A stretch of DNA of 64,000 nt from Chloroflexota bacterium (lineage in GTDB: Bacteria; Chloroflexota; Limnocylindria; Limnocylindrales; CSP1-4), in NCBI GenBank assembly GCA_021786265.1, contig JAJYNP010000051.1:45361-109360 (forward strand), given 5' to 3'. Each line of letters opens with the position of its first letter. Within the stretch, counting starts at the first letter, position 1. Shown piece by piece: positions 17,164 through 26,920 of the stretch. The translations under genes were made by a program, and so were the position numbers. The notes below the pieces were generated by a model. That model had not been told where the DNA came from, ran no database searches, and saw nothing but the letters and a program-made list of their open reading frames with translations.

Positions 17164-19503
17164 TCAGAGCCGCAACTTCTGCTCGACGTATCGGCCCATC
17201 GCCCGGAGCGCCGCGTCCGCGGAACGGAACACCGGGACGCCCCGCTCCTCGATCGCCTGCGCCATCGGGTCGTAGAGGGCGCCGCTGTCGATGGAGACGA
17301 CGATCGGCTTGTCCGTGTCCGGGAGCACCCGCACGAGGCGGTTCGGCAGGCTCCCGTCCGACGCGATCTCGCCGGGCAGCGTGGCGGTCGCGGCGGTGAG
17401 CGGGACGGTCGAGCAGAGCACCAGGTCGACGCCCGGGTCCGCGAGGAAGGCCCGCAGGGCGTCCTCGTGCACCTCGTCGTCCGCCATGGGCGTCAGGTCG
17501 AGGGGGTTGCGGACGTCCACGAGCGATTCGGCCCGCCCCTTCGCGAGCGCCGCCTGCAGGGTCGCCCGGGTCCGGGGTGCGATCTCCGCCAGCTCCAGGT
17601 CCCAGCCCTCCCCGCGCAGCGCGTCGGCCATCCCCACCGCCTCGTACCCGGCGTTCGACATCGCCGCCAGCCGGCGGCCGCGCCAGGCCCGCTGCCCCGC
17701 CAGCGCGCTGATCCTGAGCAGGTCGAGGAACTCGTCGAACGTGCCGGCCACGAGCCCGCCTGCCTGGCGGACGATCGCCTCGCACACGTCGTGGTCACCG
17801 GCGATCGACGCCGTGTGCCCGCTGGTGGCGTGCTTGCCCTCGGCCGTGCGGCCCGCCTTGTAGAAGACGACGTCCCGGCCATCGCCGGTGATCTCGCGGA
17901 CGGCCCGCGCGAACGCCAGGCCGTCGCCGTCCCGGAAGCCCTCCACGTAGACTGCCAGGCAACGCACCTCCGGGTCGTCCGCCAGGTGGCGAGCCCAGTC
18001 CCCGATGGTCAGGTCGACCTGGTTGCCGGTGGAGATCGCGTAGCGCGGGCTGAGCCAGGCGAGCTTGCTCAGCCGCGTGATCATGAACGCGCCCGACTGG
18101 CTGACGATCGCGACGTTCGACGGCCCCTCGGCGCGGACCGGCAGCTTGGCCCGGGGGATGAACAGGGTGTGGTACCGGCCGGGCCGCGAGACGATGCCGA
18201 GACAGTTGCCGCCGTTCACGACCAGCGGGAGCCGCCGCTCGCGACCGCATTGCACCGCCGCGCGCAGGCGCCCCTCCAGGATCTCACCGCCCGCCTTCTC
18301 CGCCATCCCCCCGGGGATCACGATGACACCGACCGCCCGGTCGCGCTCGACCAGCTCCTCGATGACCGCGGGCACCTGGTCGGCCGCCAGCGCCACGATG
18401 AAGAGGTCGACGCGCTCGGGCAGGTCGCCGATGCTGCGGACGCAGGCCACCCCGTCGATCTCGGCGCAGTCGGGACGCACCACGTACAGGCGGCCCGCGT
18501 CGAAGCCCGCCGCCCTCACGTTGTCCAGGATGACCCGGCCCGTGTTCGTGCCCCTGGCCGACACGCCGACGACGGCGATGCTCCGTGGGTGCAGCATCGC
18601 GCCCAGGGATGCGAGCGGCCGTGCCAGGGGCAGCCGCGACCGTGGCCGGAACTTGAGCAGGCCGTCGAGGGCGACGAGCTCGCCCCCACAGGCGGCGAAC
18701 GGGTTCACCTCGAGCTCGGTGATCGTCCAGCCCTCGTCCTCGCCGTCGGCGCCGAAATGCTCGCCGATCGCGCGCAGCGCCTCGAGCACCCGGAGGATCT
18801 CGCGATCCTCGACCAGTCGCGTACCGACCCGTGTGAGGCCCGCCAGGCGCCGGTAGGACAGCGTCGAGCGGAACAGGGCGAGCAGGCCCTGCGAGTCGAG
18901 CATCGACGCGCTGGCGTTCACGACGGCGATCCCCGGGCGGCAGGCCGCTGCGAGCAGCTCCGTGTCCACGCCTCCGATGCCCAACGTGATCACCGGCCCG
19001 AACTCGCGCGTGTGGCGCAGCGCCACCAGCGCCTCCGCACCGGGTCCCTCGCCCTCGGTCGGGACCATCTCCACGACCAGCACGCCGCGGACGTCGCGAG
19101 CGATCGCGCGTTCAAGGGCGTCACCGCGGAGTCCCGTGTAGGCCGGTGGCCCATCGCCGGGACGCGCCTCGAGCTCGCGTGCGTACCGCCGGGGCACCTC
19201 GGCGAGCATGGCGGCGATGGCGGCGCCGACCGACGCCGGGTCGTTGCCGACCTCCCGCACGCCGCCGACGTCGGTCTTGTGGACGATCTCCGGCGAGACG
19301 ATCTTCAGGATCACGCGCTCCGCGTCGAGCGCGTGAAGGTTCTCGGCGATCGGCACCTGTCCCGCGTGGACCAGGGTGGCGCGCGGCACGCGGCAGCCGG
19401 CCGCGGCCAGGACCGCGTACACCTCGTGCTCGAGGAGGGCGAACCGATCTTCGGCCGCGGCGCCGGCGAGGATGGCGTCGATTCGCTGGATGTCGGTGCC
19501 CAT
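17164..19503 (-). CDS. ADP/NDP-forming acyl-CoA synthetase (acetate-CoA ligase family)
   Basis: 779 residues. Domain order is ATP-grasp (about 1-240) then CoA-binding (Rossmann, from LHPRSIAVVGVSARGTN) and succinyl-CoA ligase-like domains, a single-chain permuted form. The catalytic histidine lies in SGHTASIAGD. The family converts acyl-CoA and ADP plus phosphate to free acid and ATP, or the reverse. ATG 19503 has a ggag site 5 bases upstream. It is convergent with the oxidoreductase gene, and only 20 bases separate their stops. Confidence 0.9.
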   Translation of the reverse strand: MGTDIQRIDAILAGAAAEDRFALLEHEVYAVLAAAGCRVPRATLVHAGQVPIAENLHALDAERVILKIVSPEIVHKTDVGGVREVGNDPASVGAAIAAMLAEVPRRYARELEARPGDGPPAYTGLRGDALERAIARDVRGVLVVEMVPTEGEGPGAEALVALRHTREFGPVITLGIGGVDTELLAAACRPGIAVVNASASMLDSQGLLALFRSTLSYRRLAGLTRVGTRLVEDREILRVLEALRAIGEHFGADGEDEGWTITELEVNPFAACGGELVALDGLLKFRPRSRLPLARPLASLGAMLHPRSIAVVGVSARGTNTGRVILDNVRAAGFDAGRLYVVRPDCAEIDGVACVRSIGDLPERVDLFIVALAADQVPAVIEELVERDRAVGVIVIPGGMAEKAGGEILEGRLRAAVQCGRERRLPLVVNGGNCLGIVSRPGRYHTLFIPRAKLPVRAEGPSNVAIVSQSGAFMITRLSKLAWLSPRYAISTGNQVDLTIGDWARHLADDPEVRCLAVYVEGFRDGDGLAFARAVREITGDGRDVVFYKAGRTAEGKHATSGHTASIAGDHDVCEAIVRQAGGLVAGTFDEFLDLLRISALAGQRAWRGRRLAAMSNAGYEAVGMADALRGEGWDLELAEIAPRTRATLQAALAKGRAESLVDVRNPLDLTPMADDEVHEDALRAFLADPGVDLVLCSTVPLTAATATLPGEIASDGSLPNRLVRVLPDTDKPIVVSIDSGALYDPMAQAIEERGVPVFRSADAALRAMGRYVEQKLRL

Positions 19504-19729
19504 CGCAACTCCGAGGACGACCACGCGCTGCCAGGCGATCCGGCTGGCGAGTCCGTGACGGCGGCCGGCGCGCCTCACGTGAACAGTAGCGCGTCGGCTG
19601 AGGACCCTGGCGCAGGCGAAGGGGGGAGACTGCGACGCCATCGTGCTCGACCGCATGCTGCCGGACCTCGACGCGGGGGCGCTGACAGGGCCGGAGCTCG
19701 CCGCGTACCGCGGGGACGGATCGTCGGCC

Positions 19730-20602
19730 CTACCGGGTGTGCGCCGCGAAGAAGTCCCAGCTCACCCTGGTCGCGCTGAATGCACGGCTCGTCCGCCCGA
19801 AGAGGAGCCCGGGCAGGGTCGGGTGGCCACCGGGCCAGGTGTGGCCGCCGCCCTCGATCCGGGCGAACACCACGTCGGACGCCGGGGACGGGCCGTGCCA
19901 GGTCCGGATCGTCGTATCGGGCGGAAGCGTGCTGACGAGCGGACCATCGATGGCCCCGTTGGCGGCCACCCAGAACCGGGCCCACGCGTCGACGCCCACC
20001 ATGGGACGGGAGGCAGGCCGGAGCAGCAGGCGCCCGCGCAGGCTGCGCCGGGTGCCACCCGCATACGGCGCGTACGGATCGGCGCTGCCGTGGATGTTGA
20101 GGATCGGCACCGGACGTGGGGGTCGACAGCCAGCCGCGACGCCCACCGCGGCGGTGCCGGCCACCTGGGCGACCGCGGCGATCCGTTCCACGAGCTCGCA
20201 GGCGAGCCGGCCCGCCATCGAGGCGCCGCTGGACAGTCCGACGACGTAGATGCGCCGCTCGTCGATCGGCAGCCGGGCGATCACGTCGTCGATGACGGCC
20301 GCGAGGTAGCCGACGTCGTCCGGCCCGCCGCTCGGCTCCACCGACGGGTCGCGGCCGTCGTTCCAGCGCTCGTTGAGAACATTCGGCAGGGCGAGCACGA
20401 AGCCCGCCTCTTCGACGAGGGAGCTGTACCCGGTGAGCCGGTCGAACCAGGCCGCGTCGATGCCGCGACCGTGGAGCCCCAGGACGAGCGGCAGGCCCTC
20501 GGCTGGCACGGTTGGCGGAATGTGGAGCAGGTACAGCCGGTCCTGCCCCTCGTGGATCAACTGGACGGGGTGACCGTCGGTCGGCCCGGTCGTCGAGCTC
20601 AT
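19730..20602 (-). CDS. LpqC/PHB-depolymerase-type alpha/beta hydrolase
   Basis: 290 residues. The serine nucleophile lies in GLSSGAS, the acid in HGSADPYAP and the histidine in GGGHTWPGG, with oxyanion region LGLHGRG. This is the catalytic set of the COG3509 polyhydroxybutyrate depolymerase/feruloyl esterase group. No signal peptide is seen, so it may act inside the cell. ATG 20602 has gaaggg upstream; ATG 20650 would add 16 residues. Confidence 0.85.
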   Translation of the reverse strand: MSSTTGPTDGHPVQLIHEGQDRLYLLHIPPTVPAEGLPLVLGLHGRGIDAAWFDRLTGYSSLVEEAGFVLALPNVLNERWNDGRDPSVEPSGGPDDVGYLAAVIDDVIARLPIDERRIYVVGLSSGASMAGRLACELVERIAAVAQVAGTAAVGVAAGCRPPRPVPILNIHGSADPYAPYAGGTRRSLRGRLLLRPASRPMVGVDAWARFWVAANGAIDGPLVSTLPPDTTIRTWHGPSPASDVVFARIEGGGHTWPGGHPTLPGLLFGRTSRAFSATRVSWDFFAAHTR

Positions 20603-20950
20603 CTGCCCTTCGCTCGCCTCGCGCTCCGAGTCGACGTCGCTGCCCGCCATGATGACGTGGATCGCGAGCGATGACAGGTAGCTCCGGCCAACCATGATCG
20701 TCATGCGCGGCGTCCGACCCACGCTGGCAGCAGGGCGCGCCGCATGGCACCTGCCCGGGGACGATTCTCCGCCGGGGCAGGACGAGACGCACCGCCACAT
20801 CCTGAAGACGCCGAAGTCCGGCGGCGGGTCGCTCCGTGCCGTGACCACTGACCGGGACCCCGTCAACGCCCAGCCGACCGGGACACCGCGACAACTCGCA
20901 GGTAAGCGCGCGTCGAGCTGGAGTGCAGGGACGTTCGTCAGGATGACGGT

Positions 20951-21718
20951 ATGCGCACGAAGAACCGCACCGCAGGGCATCGCTCCTCTTGCCGCGAGAC
21001 GCCCCCGAACCGAGGCGGGAAGCGCACGGGCCGGTGGACCCTGGTCCAGCTGTCCGGCGCAGCGGTCGGACCCGACGTCGTCGCTCCCGCCCTCGAGGAG
21101 GTGCTGGCGGCGATCCCGGCGGATCTCGACTGGGCCGCACTCTCCGATCGCGTCGTGCCCGTGTTCCCGCGCGTCCGTCAGCACCCCAGCGGCAGTCCCG
21201 CCCCCCTTCAGATGGTCGTTCCGCCCGGGTTGTCGATCAGCTTCGGCGTCGACCTGGGTCCGGCGTTCCTCGCGGTGACGCGCGACATGCTCGCAACCTG
21301 GGCGTTGACGCCGGCTGATGTCCTGGCGACCGCGCTCGCAAACCTGGAGCGGCGCGCCTCGAGCATCTCGCCGGACGACATTGTCCGCGAGTCCATCGAC
21401 GGAACGCCTGTCCGGCTGCTCCAGTCGGGCACCGGGAGCGGCGCGTCGTTCGTCCTGCTCCCCGGGGAGCTCGGGCGGCTTTTCGGATCGTCCCAGCAGC
21501 TCTTGATCGCTCCGATGCGCGATCTGCTCATCGCCCTGCCCCTCGACGCCGATCGGGACATGGTCGCCGAGCTGTTCGATCTCGTCGCCTCGCAGGACCC
21601 CAACAGCATCGCGCCCATCGCGTTCCTCTTCCGCGACGGGCGCGTGACGCTGGACGCTCTCGTGCCCGGTCTCGACCCGGCGCGTCTCCAGCCGGCGCAG
21701 CCTGGACCCTTCCACTGA
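20951..21718 (+). CDS. Uncharacterised protein, possibly DUF1444/YtpQ-like
   Basis: 255 residues with a basic N-terminal 28 residues and an otherwise well-formed alpha/beta sequence (VVPPGLSISFGVDLGPAFL, then RDLLIALPLDADRDMVAELF). The order of segments is reminiscent of the YtpQ/DUF1444 group, but I cannot confirm it. No membrane segment or catalytic motif is evident. It is preceded by about 260 bases without a gene and points away from the diguanylate cyclase. Confidence 0.6.
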   Translation: MRTKNRTAGHRSSCRETPPNRGGKRTGRWTLVQLSGAAVGPDVVAPALEEVLAAIPADLDWAALSDRVVPVFPRVRQHPSGSPAPLQMVVPPGLSISFGVDLGPAFLAVTRDMLATWALTPADVLATALANLERRASSISPDDIVRESIDGTPVRLLQSGTGSGASFVLLPGELGRLFGSSQQLLIAPMRDLLIALPLDADRDMVAELFDLVASQDPNSIAPIAFLFRDGRVTLDALVPGLDPARLQPAQPGPFH

Positions 21719-21973
21719 GATCGGTCTCCCCCGGGACACGTCCGGGCGGAGGGCCGGTCGACGTGGGACCGCGCTGCAATCTCGCGGTCGACCGAGACTG
21801 TTCCCCGTAGAGGACGACTTCAAGGCGTTGACATAGCGGCGACAGGCGGACGTGGTCCGCGCGGCACTCGACGCGTACCCTGGAGAGCCCCAGGGCAATC
21901 GCCCATGGTCGATCGGGTCCGGCGAGGATACCGCCGCTCGATGATGTGGTGGCCCGCGCCGGCTCCCACGCGG

Positions 21974-23437
21974 TCAGCCGAGCCGGGCGCGACGGCCGGT
22001 GCCGCTCCGCTTGGCAGCGTACATGGCGCTGTCCGCCTCCCGGAGCAGGGCCTCCGGCGAGAGATCCGGTCGCGACACGGCGATCCCGAGGCTGGCCGTC
22101 AAGCGCGTCTCCGCGCCGCCCAGGGCAAGAGGCTGGGCCACCGCCGCGAGGATCCGATCGGCGATCTCCTCGACGCTGGCAAGGTCCGCCACGTCCTCGA
22201 GCAGGACGACGAACTCGTCGCCGCCCAGCCGCGCGACGGTGTCGCCCGAGCGCAGACAGGCCGTGAGTCGCACTGCCACCGCCCGCAGGGCATCGTCCCC
22301 GGCCTGGTGACCCAGGCTGTCGTTGACCGTCTTGAACCCGTCGAGATCGATGAAGAAGACCGCCCGGCCGAGGGCGTTGGCGTCTGGCCGGCGAGCCAGC
22401 GCATGCTGGAGCCGGTCGCTGAAGAGGGCTCGATTGGGAAGGCCGGTCAGATCGTCATGTGTCGCCCGACGGGCCAGGTCGAGCCGAAGGTTCTCCCGCT
22501 CGGTGACATCGCGGGTGGTGAGGACGATGCCGCGGACCGCCGGTTCGGCGAGGAGGTTCGCGGCGACGGTCTCGCACCAGGGCCACGAGCCGTCCCTGTG
22601 GAGCAGCCGCGCGAGCACGGGCCGTGAGGTCCCGACCGGTGGACCGGTGAGCTCGTCGCCGGCGGCCTGCCGGTCCTCCGGATTCACGAGTTCGACGAAC
22701 GGTCTGCCCAGCAGCTCTTCCGGCCGGTAGCCGAGCACTCGCTCGACCGATGCTGTCACGTAGCGCATCGCGCCCGCCTGGTCGACGACCGCCGTGACGT
22801 CCGAACCGTTCTGGACGAGGGCCCTGAACCGCGCCTCGCTCTCCTCGGTCGCGCGGCGCCCGGCGTCGCGCAGTGCAAGGACCGCGATCACGCCGACCGC
22901 GAGCAGGAGGGTCGCGATCGAACTGGCAAGCGCGAGCGTTCGCTGGGACTCCGCCTGGCCGTCGAGCCGTGCCCTGAGGCTCCCGACCAGGGCGTGGAGC
23001 TCCTCGAACGTGGGGTCCACCTGGGCCGCGTCGATCTCCTTCGCCCCTGCAAGCTGGCCGGCGGCGACGAGGTCGAACTCCGCCGACATCGCCGACCGGT
23101 AGCGGGCAATGAGACCCCCGAGCTCCTCCACCGATGCGGCGTCCTCGGCGCCCGCGGCATGGAGCTCCCCGAGTGCCGCCTCGATCTTCCCCCAGCGCTC
23201 GTCGATCGCCGCCTCGAGATCGGCGGAGATGGAGCCCTCGGCGATGACCTGCCACTCGTTGGCACTCTGCCCGTTCGCAGCGGAGGCCAGCGCGGCCAGG
23301 ACGTGGCTCTGGTGGTCGACGCTGGCGGACTGGTCGCTGAACGAGATGATGGCGAGTGAGGCCGCTGCCCCGATGAGGGCCGCGACGCCGGCGATCCTCC
23401 AGCGGCGCACGAAGGAACGGGTTCGCGTCCTGGTCAT
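21974..23437 (-). CDS. Membrane PAS-GGDEF diguanylate cyclase
   Basis: 487 residues. Two membrane helices (about 13-33 and 170-190) flank an extracytoplasmic helical sensor domain. A PAS domain (about 205-315) precedes the GGDEF domain (about 325-480). The active-site motif GGDEF is intact near residue 404, and the inhibitory I-site RSGD stands five residues before it, so feedback inhibition by c-di-GMP is expected. No EAL domain is present, so it should make but not degrade c-di-GMP. Ribosome site gaggag lies 9 bases before ATG 23437. Confidence 0.93.
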   Translation of the reverse strand: MTRTRTRSFVRRWRIAGVAALIGAAASLAIISFSDQSASVDHQSHVLAALASAANGQSANEWQVIAEGSISADLEAAIDERWGKIEAALGELHAAGAEDAASVEELGGLIARYRSAMSAEFDLVAAGQLAGAKEIDAAQVDPTFEELHALVGSLRARLDGQAESQRTLALASSIATLLLAVGVIAVLALRDAGRRATEESEARFRALVQNGSDVTAVVDQAGAMRYVTASVERVLGYRPEELLGRPFVELVNPEDRQAAGDELTGPPVGTSRPVLARLLHRDGSWPWCETVAANLLAEPAVRGIVLTTRDVTERENLRLDLARRATHDDLTGLPNRALFSDRLQHALARRPDANALGRAVFFIDLDGFKTVNDSLGHQAGDDALRAVAVRLTACLRSGDTVARLGGDEFVVLLEDVADLASVEEIADRILAAVAQPLALGGAETRLTASLGIAVSRPDLSPEALLREADSAMYAAKRSGTGRRARLG

Positions 23438-24150
23438 CGATCCGGTCTCCTCGGCCGGGGTGGAGCGCCGCGACGCGCTCCCGTCAGCATAGGTGCGCCC
23501 TCTCCCGCGTCAAGAACCCGGGACCGTCTCGGCCGTCGCGAGGTCGGGGTCAGGGCCGCCAGGGCACCGCCGCCGGGCTGGGCGCCGCCGACGTGGCGGC
23601 CAACGGGGTCCGAGTTTGTCGATGGCTTCCGCGTGCCGCCCGGCGTGTAGTGGTGGCCGCTCTCGACGAGCGACGCACCGTCAAGGAGATCGGCGCACGA
23701 TGTCGCGACTGGATCGCCACGCACGTCCGCGCTGCAGGGTTACGATGCGGCTCCCCAGCGGTACAGCGTGTGCAACTTCCGCCAGCCGCCGTGGTCGAGG
23801 TCTGCCGCGTGGCGGCCTCCATCCAGACGTGCTCGCCGAAACCGGGCAGGCCGCGGGGTGGATCGGGACCGGCTACCTGTGTGCGACGGCACGCCTCAAG
23901 GCTCGTCATGGACCCGCGAGAACGGCTTCGGTCAACGAGGCCGGCGGACCCGGAAGCGCCGGAGCCTCGTCGGTGCGGTGACCATGCGGGACCAGGCCGG
24001 CGGCGGGCAGCCGCGGAGGACGCACCGTTCGCAGGTCGGGCGCGAGGCCGTCACCGCCTCCGCGCGGGGGACCGTCAGGCCGAAGGACCCTGCCATTGGG
24101 ACGGAACACTCGTCTAGGCTGGTCAAGTCCCGAGAGTTGGAGGCCCGGTG
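23438..24150. other. Long stretch with no convincing gene
   Basis: About 700 bases. Open frames run through on both strands, but they are Arg/Pro/Gly-rich, lack ribosome sites and match no family I recognise. A decayed gene is possible; I see no clear remnant. Confidence 0.4.
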
Positions 24151-24402
24151 ATGCTGGCAAGCGATTCGACCCATCCGAACGATCAGTTCGAACCTGTGCG
24201 CCCACCGGGCCGACCGGCAGCCGACTGGCAGCCGGCGGGCGTTGATAGGGCGCTGACGGTCCTGGATCGTGTCGCCCGCTACTGCGTGTTCAGCTGCTCG
24301 CCCGGCACCGCCCGCTGCCTCGCAGAGCGGTGCGAGGCGTGGAACCTCGAACGCAACGCCGCCGCGTACCTCGCAGGACGCTGGCTCGACGCGCAGGACT
24401 GA
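24151..24402 (+). CDS. Small cysteine-containing protein, unknown
   Basis: 83 residues from ATG 24151, with ggagg 7 bases upstream (GTG 24148 also possible). A helical region DRALTVLDRVARYCVFSCS contains two of the three cysteines, with another in AERCEAWNLERN. No family is recognised. The clear ribosome site and normal codon use argue that it is real. Confidence 0.55.
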   Translation: MLASDSTHPNDQFEPVRPPGRPAADWQPAGVDRALTVLDRVARYCVFSCSPGTARCLAERCEAWNLERNAAAYLAGRWLDAQD

Positions 24403-24879
24403 ATCATGCCGGCGCCGGTCCACCGATAAGACCGACCCGCTCCGCCCGCGGTGGCGGACTCGAACGAACGAGCCCGGGCTGCACGCCATGACGCGGAGCC
24501 CGGCAGGGGGAGTTGCCCCGCGTGGAAGCGTGAGCCGAGATCCGCCGGTAGCATCTCGCGGCGGGGATTCCCATCACGCAGATCACGCGCCAGCCGGGCC
24601 TGGCGCACAGCACCGCGCACGAGGCGCTGCGGGCCCCTCCAGTGCGCACCACCCCCTCCTCATCCGGCCCGCCCTCGAGCATACCGACCGGCTGGAGCAC
24701 GCGTAGCGGTTCGTCGGCCGGGGAGCGGCGACCGCCTGCGAACCCGGATTGGGGAAGCGCGGCGACGGCCCACCAACGTGGAGCACCGCACAGGCGGCGC
24801 GACGCCGCGAGCGCTCGACCGTACCCGGACACACGCCACATGAACCCATGTGTCCCGGACGGTCCGTCGTCCAGCCGAC
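24403..24879. other. Stretch with no recognised gene
   Basis: About 480 bases between the small protein and the PIN toxin. Frames here are low-complexity and unsupported. Nothing further is visible. Confidence 0.4.
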
Positions 24880-25305
24880 TCAGAGGAACGGGTTCTCGAT
24901 TCGGATGCCGGCGAGCGTGCGCCCGCCCTGAAGATCTTCGGTCACCAGGCGGCTTGCACCGGCGCGTCTCGCCGCCTCGACGACGAGAGCGTCCCAGAAT
25001 GACAGTTTGTGCCGCTCCTCGAGTTGTGAAGCCGCCAGGATGAGCGGCAGATCGACCTGAACGAGCGGCCAGGTGCCGTAGAGGGCCACGATGTCGCGAG
25101 CTGCACCACGACTCATCGGTGGGTCGAACTTCCGGGTCGCGACGACGTAGAACTCCTGGAGGATCTGGGCGCTGAGCGTGCCGGTCCGGTTGGCCCAGAG
25201 CTCTTCGATGAGCGCCTGCGCCACCGGTTGCTTCAAGGCCTCCGAGCGGTCGTGGGCATAGGCGAGCACGTTGGTGTCAACGAAGGTCAGTGCGCCAGCC
25301 GTCAT
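24880..25305 (-). CDS. vapC: PIN-domain toxin, VapC-like
   Basis: 141 residues. The PIN acidic residues are visible: D in FVDTNVLAYAHD (about residue 9), E in LQEFYVV, D in SFWDALVVEAA and the late D in VTEDLQ. PIN toxins cleave RNA, usually tRNA or rRNA. The gene starts 6 bases after the stop of a ribbon-helix-helix antitoxin, the normal order of vapBC operons. Confidence 0.88.
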   Translation of the reverse strand: MTAGALTFVDTNVLAYAHDRSEALKQPVAQALIEELWANRTGTLSAQILQEFYVVATRKFDPPMSRGAARDIVALYGTWPLVQVDLPLILAASQLEERHKLSFWDALVVEAARRAGASRLVTEDLQGGRTLAGIRIENPFL

Positions 25306-25311
25306 CGGACG

Positions 25312-25545
25312 CTATCGGTCGTGGAGTTCATCGCGCCGCCAGGACCTGCCGCCGTGGGGGGCCGCTCCCCGCATGAGATCCTCGGCGCGACGCCAGGCCT
25401 CTTCGTACCGCGCGTCCTGCTCCACCAGCGCATCCAGCTCACGGGCGACCAGTGCGCTCACCGAGGTCCCCCGTTTCGCGGCCACTATCCTTGCGCGCCG
25501 GATCACGTCCTCGTCCAGTTGAAGTGTAAGGTTGGTCTTGGCCAT
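25312..25545 (-). CDS. vapB: Ribbon-helix-helix antitoxin of the PIN module
   Basis: 77 residues from ATG 25545 (ggag, 9 bases upstream). The N-terminal strand NLTLQLDEDVIRRARIVAAKRGTSVSALV is a typical RHH/CopG DNA-binding fold, and the C-terminal half is charged and should wrap the toxin. The frame is open upstream into a PPOX remnant, so a fusion read-through product is possible. It probably represses its own promoter together with VapC. Confidence 0.85.
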   Translation of the reverse strand: MAKTNLTLQLDEDVIRRARIVAAKRGTSVSALVARELDALVEQDARYEEAWRRAEDLMRGAAPHGGRSWRRDELHDR

Positions 25546-25872
25546 CGTTCGAATCTCCACAGTCTCATACGTGGACCACAGCCTACCACATCGCCGCGTC
25601 CCGTCGGCGCGCGCAGCGCTGAAGCCCGAGTCGTCGCCGTCCCAGGTGAACTGGCCGTCGTGCTCGAGGTCCTGCAGCTTGGGCGATGGGAGGATGAAGG
25701 CGTAGAGGCCGCCGTCGACCACGCCCACCGAGATCGGGTGGACTCGGGGAGGGTCGTCGCCTCGAACGGCCACCAGGAGCGCTGCGCCGTGGCCCGTTCG
25801 GCAGAGAAGCTCCCTTCCTTTCGTGGCGATGTCAGGAGCTGCGGTCGCGAAGTCGCCCCAGGTGACCACCAT
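25546..25872 (-). pseudogene. Truncated pyridoxamine-5'-phosphate-oxidase-like gene
   Basis: The first 70 or so codons (from ATG 25872, aaaggagg just before) match the start of a PPOX/flavin-binding split-barrel protein: TWGDFATAAPDI, then AALLVAVRGDDPPRVHPIS and LPSPKLQDLEHDGQ. After that the family pattern is lost and the same frame continues without a stop straight into the antitoxin. The C-terminal half of the domain is missing, so a working oxidase is unlikely. Confidence 0.6.
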
Positions 25873-26135
25873 CGGCCTCCTTTCCATCTGCGATCGGCCA
25901 GGCGCTGCAGCGCAACCTGACACGGGCAGGCCCGTCGCCAGCGGGCCATCGTGCTCGACGTGGCGCGGTCCAATGCCTCCGTCCGGTCCGGCGCCACTTC
26001 ATCGGTCGCCCGCGCGACGCGAGGTGCCTGGCCGGACGGGGCACGAGGGAGCGCGACCCGCGCTCGGGCGCGCAACGTCGGTCGCCCGCGCGACGCCCGA
26101 CCGGCACCTCCCGCGCCAGCCGCTCTCCGGGCGCC

Positions 26136-26402
26136 TCACGTCTCGCGGAAGATCAGGTCGTGCTCGTGGACATGGCCCGCGACGGCCAGCGCGACGTCGT
26201 CGCCGGGTCCCGCGTGATCCACCTTCCGATGCTCGATCTCCATCGACGTGACCGTCTCGACAAGATCGGTCGAATGACCCCGGATGTGGATGCGATCGCC
26301 CACCACGAGCGGCGCCGTGAGCCGCACCGCGGCGACCGACAGGTGGCCGAACCAGTGGATGACGGTGCCGATCGCCTCAGCGGGCTGGTGTTGCTCGGAC
26401 AT
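26136..26402 (-). CDS. Translation elongation factor-like (EF-Tu domain II type) small protein
   Basis: 88 residues from ATG 26402 with aaggagg 6 bases upstream. Sequence IGTVIHWFGHLSVAAVRLTA, GDRIHIRGH and GPGDDVALAV follows the beta-barrel pattern of the stand-alone elongation-factor-like family. Function is unknown for the family; it is often encoded near U32 peptidases, which are not seen here. Confidence 0.75.
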   Translation of the reverse strand: MSEQHQPAEAIGTVIHWFGHLSVAAVRLTAPLVVGDRIHIRGHSTDLVETVTSMEIEHRKVDHAGPGDDVALAVAGHVHEHDLIFRET

Positions 26403-26816
26403 GCTGGGCCTCCTTCCTGCCCACACTGCCTGGTCGTCACGCTACACCCTCGCACGACCGTGGTCGAGACGAGCGTTTCAGGCCTCAGTTGCCGCACGGC
26501 TCGTCGAGCGGAGCGTCTCCTCCGAGAGGGCGACCGCAGCGCTCCTCTCAGCAGAGAGAGCTGCCGGACGAACGGGACCGTGCGGTGGCGCGTTGACAGC
26601 CCGGCCAGGGAAGTCTTTGCACATGAACAAGCTCTGACGCTGCCTTGTTGACGGTGGCGATCCGGCGCTGGCCTCGACCGAGCACGCCGAGCGGTGACGG
26701 CATCACATGCGGGCGTGCCTGCGACGGACCCGAGGCGCCGGCAGTTCGGGGCGACCGGCACTGGGCCGCGCCAGCGGATCGAGGGATGCTGGAGCCGCTT
26801 CGAAGGAGGCGATGAC
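26403..26816. other. Stretch with no recognised gene
   Basis: About 400 bases between divergent small genes. It should hold promoters for both sides. Nothing else is visible. Confidence 0.4.
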
Positions 26817-26912
26817 ATGGACACCGGGTTCGTGCTCCTGGTGAGCCTCGTCCTGGCCGTCGTGCTGCTGCAAGCCGTCTTCTCGATCCGCCGCATGTGG
26901 CACCGGCGCTGA
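26817..26912 (+). CDS. 31-residue single-helix membrane peptide
   Basis: ATG 26817 has an excellent ribosome site (gaaggagg, 7 bases). The peptide is a short acidic start, one hydrophobic helix (FVLLVSLVLAVVLLQAVF) and a basic end (RRMWHRR), the usual topology of small membrane proteins with the C-terminus inside. No family name. It ends 8 bases before the next start and may be co-transcribed with it. Confidence 0.6.
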   Translation: MDTGFVLLVSLVLAVVLLQAVFSIRRMWHRR

Positions 26913-26920
26913 GGCCCCGG

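Noticed and set aside
15073..19779. A 1,568-codon plus-strand open frame
   Set aside because: It is shifted relative to the oxidoreductase and antisense to the acyl-CoA synthetase, with Arg-rich composition and no domain; a GC-rich shadow.
23493..24151. Overlapping open frames of 120-170 codons
   Set aside because: Arg/Pro/Gly-rich composition, no ribosome sites and no family pattern; probably the usual long spurious frames of GC-rich DNA. A CDG-like motif near 23880 lacked the rest of a CDGSH domain.
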